64,000 nucleotides of DNA from Bradyrhizobium sp. CCBAU 51627. Lineage in GTDB: Bacteria > Pseudomonadota > Alphaproteobacteria > Rhizobiales > Xanthobacteraceae. Positions 9,306-18,965 of this stretch are shown here, piece by piece. A model generated the notes under the pieces. That model made no database searches. It worked only from the letters and a program-made list of their open reading frames with translations, and had not been told where the DNA came from. Numbering within the stretch: the stretch's first letter is position 1; every line of letters starts with the position of its first letter. The translations under genes were made by a program, and so were the position numbers. The stretch is from assembly GCF_028128765.1 (NCBI RefSeq), contig NZ_LBJG01000005.1, positions 62,001 through 126,000 of the forward strand. Direction: 5' to 3'.

Positions 9306-9887
9306 CTATTTCTTCTCGAGCGCTTCGACGAGATGCTCGACTTCCGCCTCGAGCGCCGAGACCTGGGAGTCGTGAGGATCCGGAATCAATCCGCGCATGA
9401 TCGCGATCCGCTTGATTAACTCGGAGACGGCCTGAGCAAGCAGGAACGCGAAGCCGATCATGATCAGGGATTTGGCGGGCCATTGCGGCAGGCCGCCGGC
9501 GTTGCCCGACTGCTCGTTGATCTGGAACGACCGCTCGAAGAACGGTACCCCGGTGACGATCATGACGAGGCACAGCGGAATGAGGAAGAACAGGTGACCG
9601 ATCACGTCGATCACGTTGCGTACTTTCTTCGGCAAGGTGTTGTTCACGATGTCGATGCGGATGTGTTCGTTATCGAGCAGCGTCCAGGGCGAGCAGAGCA
9701 GGAACACGATGCTGAACAGCACCCATTGCAGCTCGAGCCAGGAATTGGAGGACGTGTCGAAGACCTTCCGAACGACCGCATTGACCGCCGAGACGACGAC
9801 GGCCACGACGATCATCCAGGCCAGACGCTTGCCCGTCCAGCGCGTGAACGCGTCGATCCCACGGCTCAACTTAAGGAGCGCTTGCAA
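9306..9887 (-). CDS. TRAP transporter small permease subunit DctQ
   Basis: A 193-residue membrane protein from a TTG start at 9887, chosen because GGGGGAGGA lies just upstream; the frame is open to 10007 but the extra part is not DctQ-like. Four hydrophobic segments are seen: LAWMIVVAVVVSAVNAVV, LQWVLFSIVFLLCSPWTLL, VIDVIGHLFFLIPLCLVMIV and SLIMIGFAFLLAQAVSELI. The conserved DctQ region around the second helix (WLELQWVLF ... DNEHIRIDI) is clear. It ends with an acidic coiled tail (SALEAEVEHLVEALEKK). It precedes dctM by 26 bases and forms the membrane complex with it. Confidence 0.9.
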   Translation of the reverse strand: MQALLKLSRGIDAFTRWTGKRLAWMIVVAVVVSAVNAVVRKVFDTSSNSWLELQWVLFSIVFLLCSPWTLLDNEHIRIDIVNNTLPKKVRNVIDVIGHLFFLIPLCLVMIVTGVPFFERSFQINEQSGNAGGLPQWPAKSLIMIGFAFLLAQAVSELIKRIAIMRGLIPDPHDSQVSALEAEVEHLVEALEKK

Positions 9888-10029
9888 AGATTGGTCCTCC
9901 CCCGATGGTGCCCCGGCCGTCTTGACTGCGCCGAACAGGCGCGTGGCTTGTCTCGCCGCGCAGGCATGAGGCTGGCGCACCAAACCAGCGGGCGTGCCGG
10001 CAGTCAATCGGAAGTTTGTTGATATCTAA

Positions 10030-10060
10030 GGGGAATAGGGCCGCAGCCGCCCCATTCCTC
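10030..10060 (-). terminator. Putative terminator hairpin after moaA
   Basis: Two 12-base arms (10030-10041 and 10049-10060) pair at 10 of 12 positions around a short loop, and the right arm overlaps the moaA stop codon. Only a weak T run follows on the minus strand. Confidence 0.4.
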
Positions 10061-11093
10061 AGCCGCCGGTGACGCTCATATGCCTCGAGACGCTCGGGCG
10101 GTCGTGACGGCGGTCGATGATGAAATCGTGGCCCTTGGGCTTCAGTCCGATGGCGCGGTCGATCGCATCCGCAAGCAGCACATTGTCATCGGATGCACGC
10201 AGAGGTTTGCGCAGGTCCGAGGCATCCTCGTGACCGAGGCAGGTGTGCAGCGTGCCCGTGCAGGTGATGCGCACCCGATTGCAGGATTCGCAGAAATTGT
10301 GGGTCATCGGCGTGATGAAGCCGAGCTTGCCGCCGGTCTCGGCGACGCTGACATAGCGGGCGGGGCCGCCGGTGCTCTCCGCGAGATCCGTCAATGTGAA
10401 TTGCTGGGCGAGCCGCGCGCGCACCAAGGACAGCGGCAGGTATTGGTCGATGCGGCCCGCGCCGATCTCGCCCATCGGCATCACCTCGATCAGGGTGAGG
10501 CCCATATCCTTGCCGTGGGCCCAGCGCATCAGGTCAGGGAGCTCGTCCTCGTTGAGATTCTTCAGTGCCACCGCGTTGATCTTCACGGCGAGCCCAGCGG
10601 CGCGTGCGGCCTCGATGCCTTCCAGCACCTTGTCGATCTCGCCCCAGCGGGTGATCTCGCGAAACTTCTTGGGATCGAGCGTGTCGAGCGAGACGTTGAT
10701 GCGGCGGACGCCGCAATCGGCCAGCTCCCTGGCGTGCTTTGCGAGCTGCGTGCCGTTGGTGGTCAGCGTCAGCTCGTTCAAAGCGCCGCTCGACAGGTGC
10801 CGCGACAGCGAGCGCACCAGTGTCATGACGTTGCGGCGGACCAGCGGCTCGCCGCCGGTGAGCCGCAGCTTCTTCACGCCCTTGGCGATGAAGGCCGAGC
10901 AGAGCCGGTCGAGTTCCTCCAGCGTCAGCAGGTCGGCCTTTGGCAGGAATGTCATGTCTTCCGACATGCAGTAGAAGCAGCGCAGGTCGCAGCGATCAGT
11001 GACGGAGACGCGCAAATAGGAGATCGTCCGCCCGAACGGATCGGTCATCGCGCTCGACAGCGCAGTGCGGGGGCTCGCAGTGGATCCGTTCAT
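10059..11093 (-). CDS. moaA: GTP 3',8-cyclase MoaA
   Basis: A radical SAM enzyme for the first step of molybdenum cofactor synthesis, making 3',8-cH2GTP (then cPMP with MoaC). It has 344 residues. The SAM cluster motif C35-x3-C39-x2-C42 is in [13 protein letters not shown]; the second 4Fe-4S site is [13 protein letters not shown] near the C-terminus, and the conserved Gly-Gly end is present (SVTGG). An internal ATG at residue 16 (MTDPFGRT) is an alternative start. No other moa gene is in the window, so moaA stands alone here. Confidence 0.97.
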   Translation of the reverse strand: MNGSTASPRTALSSAMTDPFGRTISYLRVSVTDRCDLRCFYCMSEDMTFLPKADLLTLEELDRLCSAFIAKGVKKLRLTGGEPLVRRNVMTLVRSLSRHLSSGALNELTLTTNGTQLAKHARELADCGVRRINVSLDTLDPKKFREITRWGEIDKVLEGIEAARAAGLAVKINAVALKNLNEDELPDLMRWAHGKDMGLTLIEVMPMGEIGAGRIDQYLPLSLVRARLAQQFTLTDLAESTGGPARYVSVAETGGKLGFITPMTHNFCESCNRVRITCTGTLHTCLGHEDASDLRKPLRASDDNVLLADAIDRAIGLKPKGHDFIIDRRHDRPSVSRHMSVTGG

Positions 11094-11201
11094 ACAAAAT
11101 GCCTTGTCACTTACGGCGACGGGGGCACCTTTGCTTCAACGGCGCCTGGCACGCAATCTAAGCATCGGACGCGGCTCAGACAATCGGGTGGTATACGTAA
11201 G

Positions 11202-11678
11202 TCAGCGCTTGCCCGCGTTCGGATCCGGGAACGGCGAGGCGGCGGCGGGCGGTGCAGCATCCTCCGGCGCGGCCGCGGGCGCGGCTGCAGCCGGTCTCGG
11301 CTTCTTTGGCCGGTGCGGCTTCTTCCTCACGGGCTTCGGCGGCACTGCCGGCTGAAGCTCGGCGAACACCGGGTTCGGATCTGATGTGACCGAGGCCGGA
11401 GTGGTGAAATCGCCCGGAGTCTTGATCACATTCACCGACACGCTTGCCGGCTGGAATTTGGGCAGCGCGAAGGCGACCGTGAACGGGGCGTCAGGGGCAG
11501 GAACCGAAACGGAGCAGGGCGTCTTGCAGCCCGGTCCGAGCGACGTGGTGGCGTCAGCCCCCGGAGGGTTGGATTCGAGCCGGACCTGAACGGTCGGCGG
11601 GGCCGATTTGAACATGTTCAATGAGGAGCAGCCGCCCAAGCTCGCCCCCACCAGCGCAACTACCATGACACGACGCAT
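11202..11678 (-). CDS. PEGA-like lipoprotein
   Basis: ATG 11678 gives 158 residues with a lipoprotein signal (MRRVMVVALVGASLGGC); the lipobox Cys is residue 17. After it come a beta-rich segment resembling PEGA domains (VQVRLESNPPGADATTSLGP, with GCKTPCS holding two Cys that may form a disulphide) and a Pro/Ala/Lys-rich tail (KPVRKKPHRPKKPRPAAAAP) that could contact peptidoglycan or the outer membrane. The open frame to 11750 lies outside the signal and is not used. Function unknown. Confidence 0.75.
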   Translation of the reverse strand: MRRVMVVALVGASLGGCSSLNMFKSAPPTVQVRLESNPPGADATTSLGPGCKTPCSVSVPAPDAPFTVAFALPKFQPASVSVNVIKTPGDFTTPASVTSDPNPVFAELQPAVPPKPVRKKPHRPKKPRPAAAAPAAAPEDAAPPAAASPFPDPNAGKR

Positions 11679-11836
11679 GACCCATCCACTTCTACCGCGA
11701 CGAACCGCCACATGACCCCGGCCGGACCTTAGGGGCGTCGTTCCCGGCAAGCAACCGGCCGGGCACGCATAGTAAATAGATGGTTAATGCGGCTTCCAGG
11801 AAAATAACGAAGTATTATCAGTGGCTTGTCCGGCGC

Positions 11837-12511
11837 CTAAGCCATCATCAGGCTGTGCGCGGCAGCCGGCAGGTCACGCATGTGATGGATCAGACGGTCC
11901 GGTTTCAGCTCGGCAATCGGCACGTCCGTATAGCCGAAACTGACCCCGATCACGGGCACTCCGGCGCGCCGGGCGACGCCGACATCGGTTCCGGCGTCGC
12001 CGACCATGATGCTGGCTTTGACCTCTCCGCCGGCCCGCGCCACGGTCTCGCGGAAGATGGCCGGATCGGGCTTCTGAACCCCGAACGTGTCGGCGCCGCA
12101 GATCGCCCCGAACCGCCGGCTCAAGTCGAGCTGATCCAACAGCCGCTTTGACAGCCATTCCAGCTTGTTGGTGCAGACCGCCAGCCGATGGCCCTGCGCC
12201 GCGAACAGATCGAGCGCGTCCAGGAGACCCTCGAAGGGGCGCGATTCGACGGCAATATGGTCGGCGTAATAGGCGATGAAATCCGCCGTCATCCGGTCCA
12301 TGTCGGCGGGCGTCACGGTGCGCCCCTCGGCCTCCAGGCCCCGCTCGATCAGCTTGCGGGCGCCGGCTCCGATCATGTTGCGGGCCGAGGCCATCGGCAC
12401 CGGCGGCAGGCCTTCGCGGTCGAGCACGTAGTTCAGGGCGGTGATCAGGTCGGGCGCCGTATCCACGAGCGTGCCGTCGAGATCGAAAACGAGGGTGTAA
12501 GGGGAAGTCAT
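11837..12511 (-). CDS. gph: Phosphoglycolate phosphatase (HAD superfamily)
   Basis: A 224-residue HAD hydrolase with motif I D10-x-D12 (VFDLDGTLVDTAPD), motif II (LAVCTNKLE), motif III Lys (FGVQKPDPAIF) and motif IV (MVGDAGTDVGVARRAGVP). The cap sits between motifs I and II, as in subfamily I Gph enzymes that remove 2-phosphoglycolate. Substrate assignment rests on overall similarity; related HAD sugar phosphatases cannot be excluded. The gene is divergent from rpiA, a second carbon-phosphate enzyme. Confidence 0.88.
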   Translation of the reverse strand: MTSPYTLVFDLDGTLVDTAPDLITALNYVLDREGLPPVPMASARNMIGAGARKLIERGLEAEGRTVTPADMDRMTADFIAYYADHIAVESRPFEGLLDALDLFAAQGHRLAVCTNKLEWLSKRLLDQLDLSRRFGAICGADTFGVQKPDPAIFRETVARAGGEVKASIMVGDAGTDVGVARRAGVPVIGVSFGYTDVPIAELKPDRLIHHMRDLPAAAHSLMMA

Positions 12512-12675
12512 GCCAAAGCGCTATCGGTCCGGCCGGGCCGGCGCAAGGGGCGGCCCCATAAGATCACCTTATAGACGTAGTCCCAGACCCTGTTCTCCTG
12601 ATGAAAACGAGGCTACATAGGCCGCCGCGAGCGACACGACCGGCGGCATTCCTGACTTCCAAAGCGGGCGCAAAC

Positions 12676-13389
12676 GTGGACATGGACCAGTTGAAGCGGC
12701 AGGCGGCGGCGCGCGCGCTGGAAGAGGTGCGTGACGGCATGCAGCTCGGCCTTGGCACGGGCTCGACTGCCAGGCATTTCGTCGAATTGCTGGGTGAGCG
12801 CGTGCGCGCCGGCCTCAAGGTGATCGGTGTCCCGACCTCGGAGGCAACCCGCACTGACGCGATGCGCTGCGGGGTGCCGCTCACCACGCTGGACGAGATC
12901 GACCATCTCGACATCACCGTCGACGGGGCCGACGAGATCGACCCCGAGCTCAATCTGATCAAGGGCGGTGGCGGCGCATTGCTGCGCGAGAAGATCGTGG
13001 CGGCGGCCTCGGATCGCATGATCGTGATTGCCGACGACAGCAAATGGGTGCCAACGCTCGGCCGGTTTCCGCTGCCAGTCGAGGTCATCCCGTTCGGGCT
13101 CGGAGCGACCCGTCGCGCCATTGAGAAGGCATTTGCGGAATGCGGCGTTTCCGGGCAAATGGCCGTCCGCAAGGCCAAAGATGGCCACGTTTTCGTCACC
13201 GATGGCGGCCACTGGATCGTCGATGCCCAGCTCGAACGTATCGTGGATCCGCCCGGCCTCGCCAGGGCGTTGAGCACAATCCCCGGCGTGGTCGAGCATG
13301 GGTTGTTCATCGGCTTGGCCAGCTCGGCTGTTTTGGCGGGTGGCGAGGGAATTCGCGTGATTGAACGGCGAAAGCCGAAAGGAGACTAG
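12676..13389 (+). CDS. rpiA: Ribose-5-phosphate isomerase A
   Basis: Interconverts ribose 5-phosphate and ribulose 5-phosphate in the pentose phosphate and Calvin cycles. GTG 12676 gives the usual N-terminus [18 protein letters not shown] and 237 residues; the open frame from 12601 adds an unrelated stretch. Family motifs are clear: [37 protein letters not shown] and the C-terminal [10 protein letters not shown]. The next gene (DUF2059) starts two bases after the stop, so both are likely co-transcribed, with gor next. Confidence 0.96.
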   Translation: MDMDQLKRQAAARALEEVRDGMQLGLGTGSTARHFVELLGERVRAGLKVIGVPTSEATRTDAMRCGVPLTTLDEIDHLDITVDGADEIDPELNLIKGGGGALLREKIVAAASDRMIVIADDSKWVPTLGRFPLPVEVIPFGLGATRRAIEKAFAECGVSGQMAVRKAKDGHVFVTDGGHWIVDAQLERIVDPPGLARALSTIPGVVEHGLFIGLASSAVLAGGEGIRVIERRKPKGD

Positions 13390-13391
13390 GA

Positions 13392-13913
13392 ATGAAGAGC
13401 GTTTTGAAATTCTTGCCGGCCGCGACCCTCGCTGTGGGACTGGCGCTTGCCGCCGTCCCGGCTGTGGCGCAGCAGCAAGCAGCCCCGCCGAAGGCTTCGC
13501 CGGCGGCGATTGCGGCCGCCAAGGAAATCCTCCAGATCAAGAACGCCAGCGCGATGTATGCCGGCGCCGTGCCGGGCCTCGTCGAGAAAACCAAGGTCGC
13601 GCTGATCCAGCAGAACCTGAACTATCAAAAGGATCTCAACGAGGTCGCGCCAATCGTCGCCAAAGAGCTCCAGGGCCGGCAGGACGAGATCGGTGAGGGC
13701 ATGGCGCAGATCTACGCCAGCGAGTTCACCGAGCAGGAGCTCAAGGATCTCGTCACCTTCTACAAGTCGCCGCTCGGACAGAAGCTGATCACCTCGGAGC
13801 CGCGCGCGATCGGTCTCAGCATGGCCTTCATGAATTCCTGGGCGCACAACTTCTCCGAGACCGTGATGGGGGCCTTCCGCGCCGAGATGCGCAAGCGTGG
13901 CAAGGAAATCTGA
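13392..13913 (+). CDS. DUF2059-domain exported protein
   Basis: A 173-residue protein with an N-terminal signal peptide (AVGLALAAVPAVAQQ, cleavage near residue 27). The mature part is all helical and carries the DUF2059 signature (YASEFTEQELKDLVTFYKSP followed by LGQKL). Its biochemical role is unknown. It starts two bases after rpiA and ends 47 bases before gor. Confidence 0.88.
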   Translation: MKSVLKFLPAATLAVGLALAAVPAVAQQQAAPPKASPAAIAAAKEILQIKNASAMYAGAVPGLVEKTKVALIQQNLNYQKDLNEVAPIVAKELQGRQDEIGEGMAQIYASEFTEQELKDLVTFYKSPLGQKLITSEPRAIGLSMAFMNSWAHNFSETVMGAFRAEMRKRGKEI

Positions 13914-13960
13914 CAGTCCCTATCTGTCTGGATCATCCTTGAACGAGGTCGGAGTGGACA

Positions 13961-15349
13961 ATGGCTGAATTCGACGTCGACCTCTTTGTCATCGGTGGCG
14001 GCTCGGGCGGCGTGCGTGCCGCCCGCATCGCGGCCGGTTACGGCGCCCGCGTGATGATCGCGGAAGAATACCGCATGGGCGGCACCTGCGTGATCCGCGG
14101 CTGCGTGCCGAAGAAGCTGTTCGTGATCGGCTCGCATGTCCGTCACGAACTCGAAGACGCCGCCGGCTTCGGCTGGACCGTTCCGCCCGCGACCTTCGAC
14201 TGGCCGACGCTGATCGCCAACAAGGACAAGGAGATCGCGCGGCTGGAGGCGGCCTATACGGCCAATGTCGAGAAATCAGGCGCGCAGGTCGTCAAGAGCC
14301 GCGCGGTGATCGAGGACAAGCACACCGTCCGCCTGCTCGAGAACGACAGGAAGCTCACTGCCAAATTCATCCTGATCGCTACTGGTGGCGCGCCCAATCA
14401 TGGCGCCGCGATCCCCGGCATCGAGCACGTGATCTCCTCCAACGAGGCGTTTCACCTCAAGAAGCTGCCGAAGCGGATCGTGATCCAGGGCGGCGGTTAT
14501 ATCGCGCTGGAGTTCGCGGGCATCTTCGCCGGCTTCGGCTCCGATGTCACCGTGATCTATCGCGGCGACAACATCTTGCGCGGTTTCGATGAGGATGTGC
14601 GCAGCCACGTCCGAGCCGAGATGGAGAAACAGGGGATCACCATCCTCACCGGCTGCACGGTGACGAAGGTCGATCGCCACGGCGAGGAGTTCACCACGCA
14701 TCTGTCGAACGGTTCGAGCCTCGCCTCCGACCAGGTGATGTTCGCAATCGGCCGTCACCCGAACGTTGCCAATCTCGGCCTGGAAAAGGCCGGCGTCGCC
14801 ATCAATCCGAAGAACGGCGGCATTGCCGTCGATCATTTCTCCAGGAGCTCGGTCGACAGCATCTATGCGATCGGCGACGTCACCCATCGCTTCAACCTGA
14901 CACCGGTCGCGATCCGCGAAGGCCATGCTTTCGCCGACACCGTGTTCGGCAAGCGAGAGGTCCAGGTCGATCATGCGAACATACCGACCGCCGTATTCTC
15001 GCAGCCGGAGGTCGGCACGGTCGGTCTGACCGAAACCGAAGCGCGCGCGCAGTTCAGCCACGTCGACATCTACAAGACCACGTTCCGTCCCATCAAGGCG
15101 ACCATGTCCGGCCGTGACACTCGTGTGCTGATGAAGCTCGTTGTCGACGGGGCGACCGACCGCGTGCTCGGCTGCCATATCGTCGGTGATGCCGCCGCCG
15201 AGATCACGCAAGCCGTCGCCATCGCGGTGAAGATGAAGGCGACCAAAGCCGATTTTGACGCGACCATCGCGCTGCATCCGACCGCGGCCGAAGAGCTGGT
15301 GACGATGCGCACGCCGACGGCGCGCCACGTGCGCCAGGCGGCGGAGTAG
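13961..15349 (+). CDS. gor: Glutathione-disulfide reductase
   Basis: A 462-residue FAD/NADPH flavoenzyme. The FAD site is GGGSGGVRAA; redox-active Cys43 and Cys48 lie in GGTCVIRGCVPKK; the NAD(P) site is IQGGGYIALEFAGIF; the C-terminal proton-relay His is in LHPTAAEE. FAD-binding IYAIGDVTHR is also present. The CVIRGC spacing and lack of an N-terminal extension favour glutathione reductase over mercuric or lipoamide reductases. It is the last gene of the rpiA-DUF2059-gor run and is followed by a hairpin. Confidence 0.95.
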   Translation: MAEFDVDLFVIGGGSGGVRAARIAAGYGARVMIAEEYRMGGTCVIRGCVPKKLFVIGSHVRHELEDAAGFGWTVPPATFDWPTLIANKDKEIARLEAAYTANVEKSGAQVVKSRAVIEDKHTVRLLENDRKLTAKFILIATGGAPNHGAAIPGIEHVISSNEAFHLKKLPKRIVIQGGGYIALEFAGIFAGFGSDVTVIYRGDNILRGFDEDVRSHVRAEMEKQGITILTGCTVTKVDRHGEEFTTHLSNGSSLASDQVMFAIGRHPNVANLGLEKAGVAINPKNGGIAVDHFSRSSVDSIYAIGDVTHRFNLTPVAIREGHAFADTVFGKREVQVDHANIPTAVFSQPEVGTVGLTETEARAQFSHVDIYKTTFRPIKATMSGRDTRVLMKLVVDGATDRVLGCHIVGDAAAEITQAVAIAVKMKATKADFDATIALHPTAAEELVTMRTPTARHVRQAAE

Positions 15350-15361
15350 GGCGTCAAAGGA

Positions 15362-15383
15362 CGGGGAGCTACGAGGCTCCCCG
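15362..15383. terminator. Hairpin between convergent gor and porin
   Basis: An 8-bp GC-rich perfect stem (15362-15369/15376-15383) with a six-base loop lies 12 bases past the gor stop and 15 bases past the porin stop on the other strand. The T tract is poor, so it is a probable shared terminator rather than a classical one. Confidence 0.6.
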
Positions 15384-15398
15384 CCATTCTCTCCTGCG

Positions 15399-17033
15399 TC
15401 AGAAGTCGAACGTCATGCCAGTGGTGACGGCTTCGGCCTTGTTGCCCGCAACGACGTTGTTGTTGGCATCGCGTCCGCACACACCGTAGCCGTGTCCGCT
15501 GACGCCGAGGCAGTAATGCGCGCCCGGTCCGTTGCGCAGATAGCTGCCGACCAGGTACCAACTCACGAACGGGCTGAAGTGATACTTCACCCCGAGCGCG
15601 TACATGTCAGCGCTGGAATCGACGGTGTTGAGCGCGAAGTCCGCCGTGCCGGCGGGTGCGGGCGCCGCCACGGTGTAGGTGTTGAAAGTGCCGGTGCCGG
15701 GCGAGCCGGGCGAGGCATTGGCGTGGGCCCATGACGCGCTGATGTCCCATTTGTCGACCTTCTGGGTTGCGCTCAGGAAGTAGCCGTCGCGCGCGCGCTC
15801 GTTGAAGGCGGCGACCGTATGCTCGCGGCGCAGCATCTCGTAGATGCCGTAGAGCTGCAGGGTGCCGATCATGTCGTTGAACTTGTAGCCCGCGCCTACC
15901 TTGGCGGCCCATTCGTTGGCAATTCCAACTGCACCAGCCGGCACGGTAAATGTCGCGCCGTTGGTCAGTACAACCGCGCCCTCGTCGCCGGTCCGGTTGG
16001 TATTTTCATGCAGCTCGTAAGCGGCAATTCCCGTGAACCCACCCCGATTGTAGGTGAGGGACGCGCTGTACAGATTGCCGTATGAGCCGTCGGTACAGCC
16101 GTTTGGCGGCGTAGGCCCGGGGAAACCGGAGCCGCTGCCGCGCGATGACGTGCCGGGACAGTTGAAATCGCCGAGGGCAAAGTCGCTGTTGTCGCGCGCC
16201 ATGTTCTGACCTGGCGAGATCATTGCCGCGGCCTGGAAGCCGTTCCAGATCGGCGATTCGTACCAGATCGCGTGCGACGCGCGCCAATCGAACTCGGCGC
16301 GCAAGTCGCCGCCGGTGTTGCCCATGATCGAATTGTAGTCCCCGAGCGTGGCCGCGAACGGATCGAACTTCGAGGTCGCTCTCTTGTACGGCGTGTCGGC
16401 CTTGCCGGCCTTGATCGTGCCCCACGGGCTTTCCATGCCGAGGAAGCTGTCGCGGGTGCCGAACGCCGCGCGTTCGGTCGGAACGGCTGCGACCTCCACG
16501 AGGGATTCGAATTGCGCGATGGCCGCCCATCCGGGATAGCCATAGGGATCCAGATTGTGCCGCGCGCGAACGCCGAAATAGGTGAGATTGCTGGAGACGC
16601 CGAACTTCGTGCCCTGATCGTAGACACCGGCGTTGAAGATGTCGCCGGAGAGATCGACGTGGCCGTAGAGCGTCACGGTGGTGTTGTCGATGAACGGATT
16701 GCTTCCAGGCGCCTTGCTGTAGAGCGGAGCGCCGCCGATGCTGACGACGGTGTGCTCGGGCGCAGGTGCAGGGGACGGTGCGACCGCCGCGTGCAGAACC
16801 GGATTGCCCTTGGGCGAAGCCGGGGCGACGGCCGTCGCCGCGGCTCTGGGCGTGCCCATGTGATTGACGCGGTCGCGAAGCTGCGCGTTCTCTCTTGCGA
16901 GCTTGGCGTTGCTGCGCTCGAGCGCATCGAGGCGGGCAACAACATCGTCGAGGGTTGCAGCTCGCAAGGGATGACTCATTGTGGTTGCACAAAGGGCCGC
17001 AACCCCCGTGCCGAGCAGAAAGGCCTTCCTCAT
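15399..17033 (-). CDS. Outer-membrane porin with N-terminal coiled coil
   Basis: A 544-residue exported protein. A signal peptide (about residues 1-25) is followed by a heptad-like coiled coil (LDDVVARLDALERSNAKLAR and ENAQLRDRV), as in trimeric porins with a periplasmic stalk. A Pro/Ala linker then leads to an alternating beta pattern with many aromatic residues, and the chain ends in Phe (GMTFDF), the usual signal for outer-membrane insertion. The paired Cys in CPGTSSRGSG and GCTDGS, and in HYCLGVSGHG and VCGRD, may form loop disulphides. Substrate unknown. The region upstream of the start is comparatively AT-rich (around 17085-17160) and may hold the promoter. Confidence 0.88.
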   Translation of the reverse strand: MRKAFLLGTGVAALCATTMSHPLRAATLDDVVARLDALERSNAKLARENAQLRDRVNHMGTPRAAATAVAPASPKGNPVLHAAVAPSPAPAPEHTVVSIGGAPLYSKAPGSNPFIDNTTVTLYGHVDLSGDIFNAGVYDQGTKFGVSSNLTYFGVRARHNLDPYGYPGWAAIAQFESLVEVAAVPTERAAFGTRDSFLGMESPWGTIKAGKADTPYKRATSKFDPFAATLGDYNSIMGNTGGDLRAEFDWRASHAIWYESPIWNGFQAAAMISPGQNMARDNSDFALGDFNCPGTSSRGSGSGFPGPTPPNGCTDGSYGNLYSASLTYNRGGFTGIAAYELHENTNRTGDEGAVVLTNGATFTVPAGAVGIANEWAAKVGAGYKFNDMIGTLQLYGIYEMLRREHTVAAFNERARDGYFLSATQKVDKWDISASWAHANASPGSPGTGTFNTYTVAAPAPAGTADFALNTVDSSADMYALGVKYHFSPFVSWYLVGSYLRNGPGAHYCLGVSGHGYGVCGRDANNNVVAGNKAEAVTTGMTFDF

Positions 17034-17260
17034 CTCGTTTCCCCTTTATCGCCGCGGACTCCTGATGGGCCCGGGATAAAGCGGAAGTTAATGTATGCCA
17101 GATACCATATACAAATGGATTGGTGTGATGCTACTCACTTTCCATCCAGCTGTGTCTGCTGAGCAACTATTCCTGACAAAGTGTGTCGCGCGGCGATCTG
17201 CCGCATTGCGGCGGCGCCGAGCGATCAAGCCTCAAAAGCGAACGAATTCCGGGACTTGCT

Positions 17261-17728
17261 TCAATGGCCCCATGGCGCTTCGCCGCGCCCAAGGCGTTCG
17301 GTGATGTCGGCCTGAAACATAGGCGGCCCGAACGCGAACCACTCATCGCCGATCTGATAGACGAGCAGCCGCCTGTTCTCGGCGCAAAATCGCGTCAGCC
17401 AATCCAGCGCTTTCTTCTTCGGCTGCTCACCGACAGGCACCACGACGTCGACCGGCAGGCCGCGCCAGACAAAATTGGCGGCCAGCATGATCATGCTGGA
17501 TTGATCGGGGCGCATCCAGTCCGGCAGCGGGCTCGAAGCGACCAGCCAGCCGCAGACGAATTCTCGGCAGGGGTGTTGTGGGCGTTCGGGATAGATCGAG
17601 CATCGGTGCGCGACGCTGAACGGGCACGGTTGTCCCTTGCGCACCTTGTGTCCGCGCACTTCGATCTGCAGCCAGCCGTCGCAGCAGGCCGTGCAGCTTC
17701 CGCAGGTTCTGGTGACGTTGCGGCTCAC
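17261..17728 (-). CDS. YkgJ-family Cys-cluster protein
   Basis: A 155-residue protein from GTG 17728. It has the Cys-cluster layout of this family: C-x2-C-x2-CC near the start (CGSCTACC), then CPFSVAHRCSIYPERPQHPC and REFVCGW. Such proteins are thought to bind zinc or an iron-sulphur cluster; their role is unknown. The C-terminal half is a mixed alpha/beta region without known motif. It is upstream of the bicupin gene's 3' side but transcribed alone. Confidence 0.8.
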   Translation of the reverse strand: MSRNVTRTCGSCTACCDGWLQIEVRGHKVRKGQPCPFSVAHRCSIYPERPQHPCREFVCGWLVASSPLPDWMRPDQSSMIMLAANFVWRGLPVDVVVPVGEQPKKKALDWLTRFCAENRRLLVYQIGDEWFAFGPPMFQADITERLGRGEAPWGH

Positions 17729-17825
17729 GGGCGAAACCGGTGCTCCAGGCGCATCTCGATCGCCTAGGGACTAGCAGCACCATTCGCGGACGAGCAAGAC
17801 CTGCGGCTTGCGTTCCCGCGCGCGC

Positions 17826-18965
17826 CTACGCGTACAGATATCCGACCGGCTTGCCTTCGGTGCGCAAGGGACGAAGGTCCCTCTGCGTGATGATCTGGCC
17901 GGCGAGACCGTCGATCTCGTCGCGCTGCGTCGGTGTCCAGCTGCGAAGGTTCTCGATCCCCTTGAGAAGGCCGAGCCGGAGCACCTGGGTGTTCTCGCCG
18001 ACCGCGATCAGGCTGATCGCATTCTTGCCCGCGGTCACGACGTCGCCGGCGCCGAGCCCGAAGATCTCGCCCGCCTTGTTCTTGAACTCGGCCGTGCCGC
18101 GAATGACGCGATAGATCACGACCTCGCCCTTCACGAAGCAGGTGGCGTCTGCTGAAGCCGATGTGCTCTTCGGCAGCAGCGACTGGCCGCGCGGATCGGT
18201 CGCGATGATATGGCCGGTGACGAGCTGCCCGCTCGGCGCTTCGATCCCGATATCGCGCACGTAAACCGGTTGCGCCGATTTGACGGAGCCGTCACAGAGC
18301 GGCTTGAACAGCGCATCCAGCGCCAAGGGATCCTGAAGCCAGAAGCCAGCATTGGCCGGGCGATCATGCAGCTCGTGGCTCCAGGCCACGCGCGGCGTCT
18401 CGGCTTCGTCGATCTCGCCAGGTCCGACGATCGTCGGATTCGGAAAGGTGGTAGGGTCGGTGATGAAGGCTTCGAGGAATTTGCCGGAATAGCCCATCGA
18501 GATCGGATCAGGCACCACCGTCTGCGGCGTCTTCAGGTTTTCTTCGGTCGAAAGACCCGACCATGTGTAGAACAGCTGGCGATGCACGATCGCGCTTTGC
18601 AGCATCACCGCGCCGGGGCCGACATTGTAGAAGCGCCCGTCATAGTCGAACGTGAACGCGCCCGAGGTGACCAGCACGAGCTGAAAGCCGCCTGGCGGCA
18701 GATGCAGATGGAAATCGGTGGGGCCGGTGTCCGGGCGATAGATCGGTAGGTTGGTCGCGACCTCGTGGAGCAGGAAGGTCTCGTTGTTGGCGTGAAAGCC
18801 ATCGTTGGCCCGGTTGTAGAGCGCTTGCGGGCGATAGGTCGCTTCGAACTTCGCATTCCTGTGGCGGTCGATCGCGACGAAGTCCTTGATGTTGAGGCGG
18901 AGCGGCGCGCCGTTCGGGTGGGTGAGGCCAGTCGTCCTGAGATCGCCCGCAGCATGCACGTTCAT
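17826..18965 (-). CDS. Uncharacterised cupin-like protein
   Basis: From ATG 18965, with GGAGAA six bases upstream, the product has 379 residues; the frame remains open to 19415 but that extension is Arg/Ser-rich and not used. A first cupin-like barrel lies around residues 70-130 (DFHLHLPPGGFQLVLVTSGA, FDYDGRFYNVGPGAVMLQ, with AIVHRQLFY) and a second candidate around 250-330 (VVIYRVIRGTAEFKNKAGEI, GLGAGDVVTAG). Possible metal-binding His/Asp (FHLHL) are in the first. This is reminiscent of bicupin dioxygenases or isomerases, but no specific family was recognised. No signal peptide or obvious operon partner. Confidence 0.6.
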   Translation of the reverse strand: MNVHAAGDLRTTGLTHPNGAPLRLNIKDFVAIDRHRNAKFEATYRPQALYNRANDGFHANNETFLLHEVATNLPIYRPDTGPTDFHLHLPPGGFQLVLVTSGAFTFDYDGRFYNVGPGAVMLQSAIVHRQLFYTWSGLSTEENLKTPQTVVPDPISMGYSGKFLEAFITDPTTFPNPTIVGPGEIDEAETPRVAWSHELHDRPANAGFWLQDPLALDALFKPLCDGSVKSAQPVYVRDIGIEAPSGQLVTGHIIATDPRGQSLLPKSTSASADATCFVKGEVVIYRVIRGTAEFKNKAGEIFGLGAGDVVTAGKNAISLIAVGENTQVLRLGLLKGIENLRSWTPTQRDEIDGLAGQIITQRDLRPLRTEGKPVGYLYA

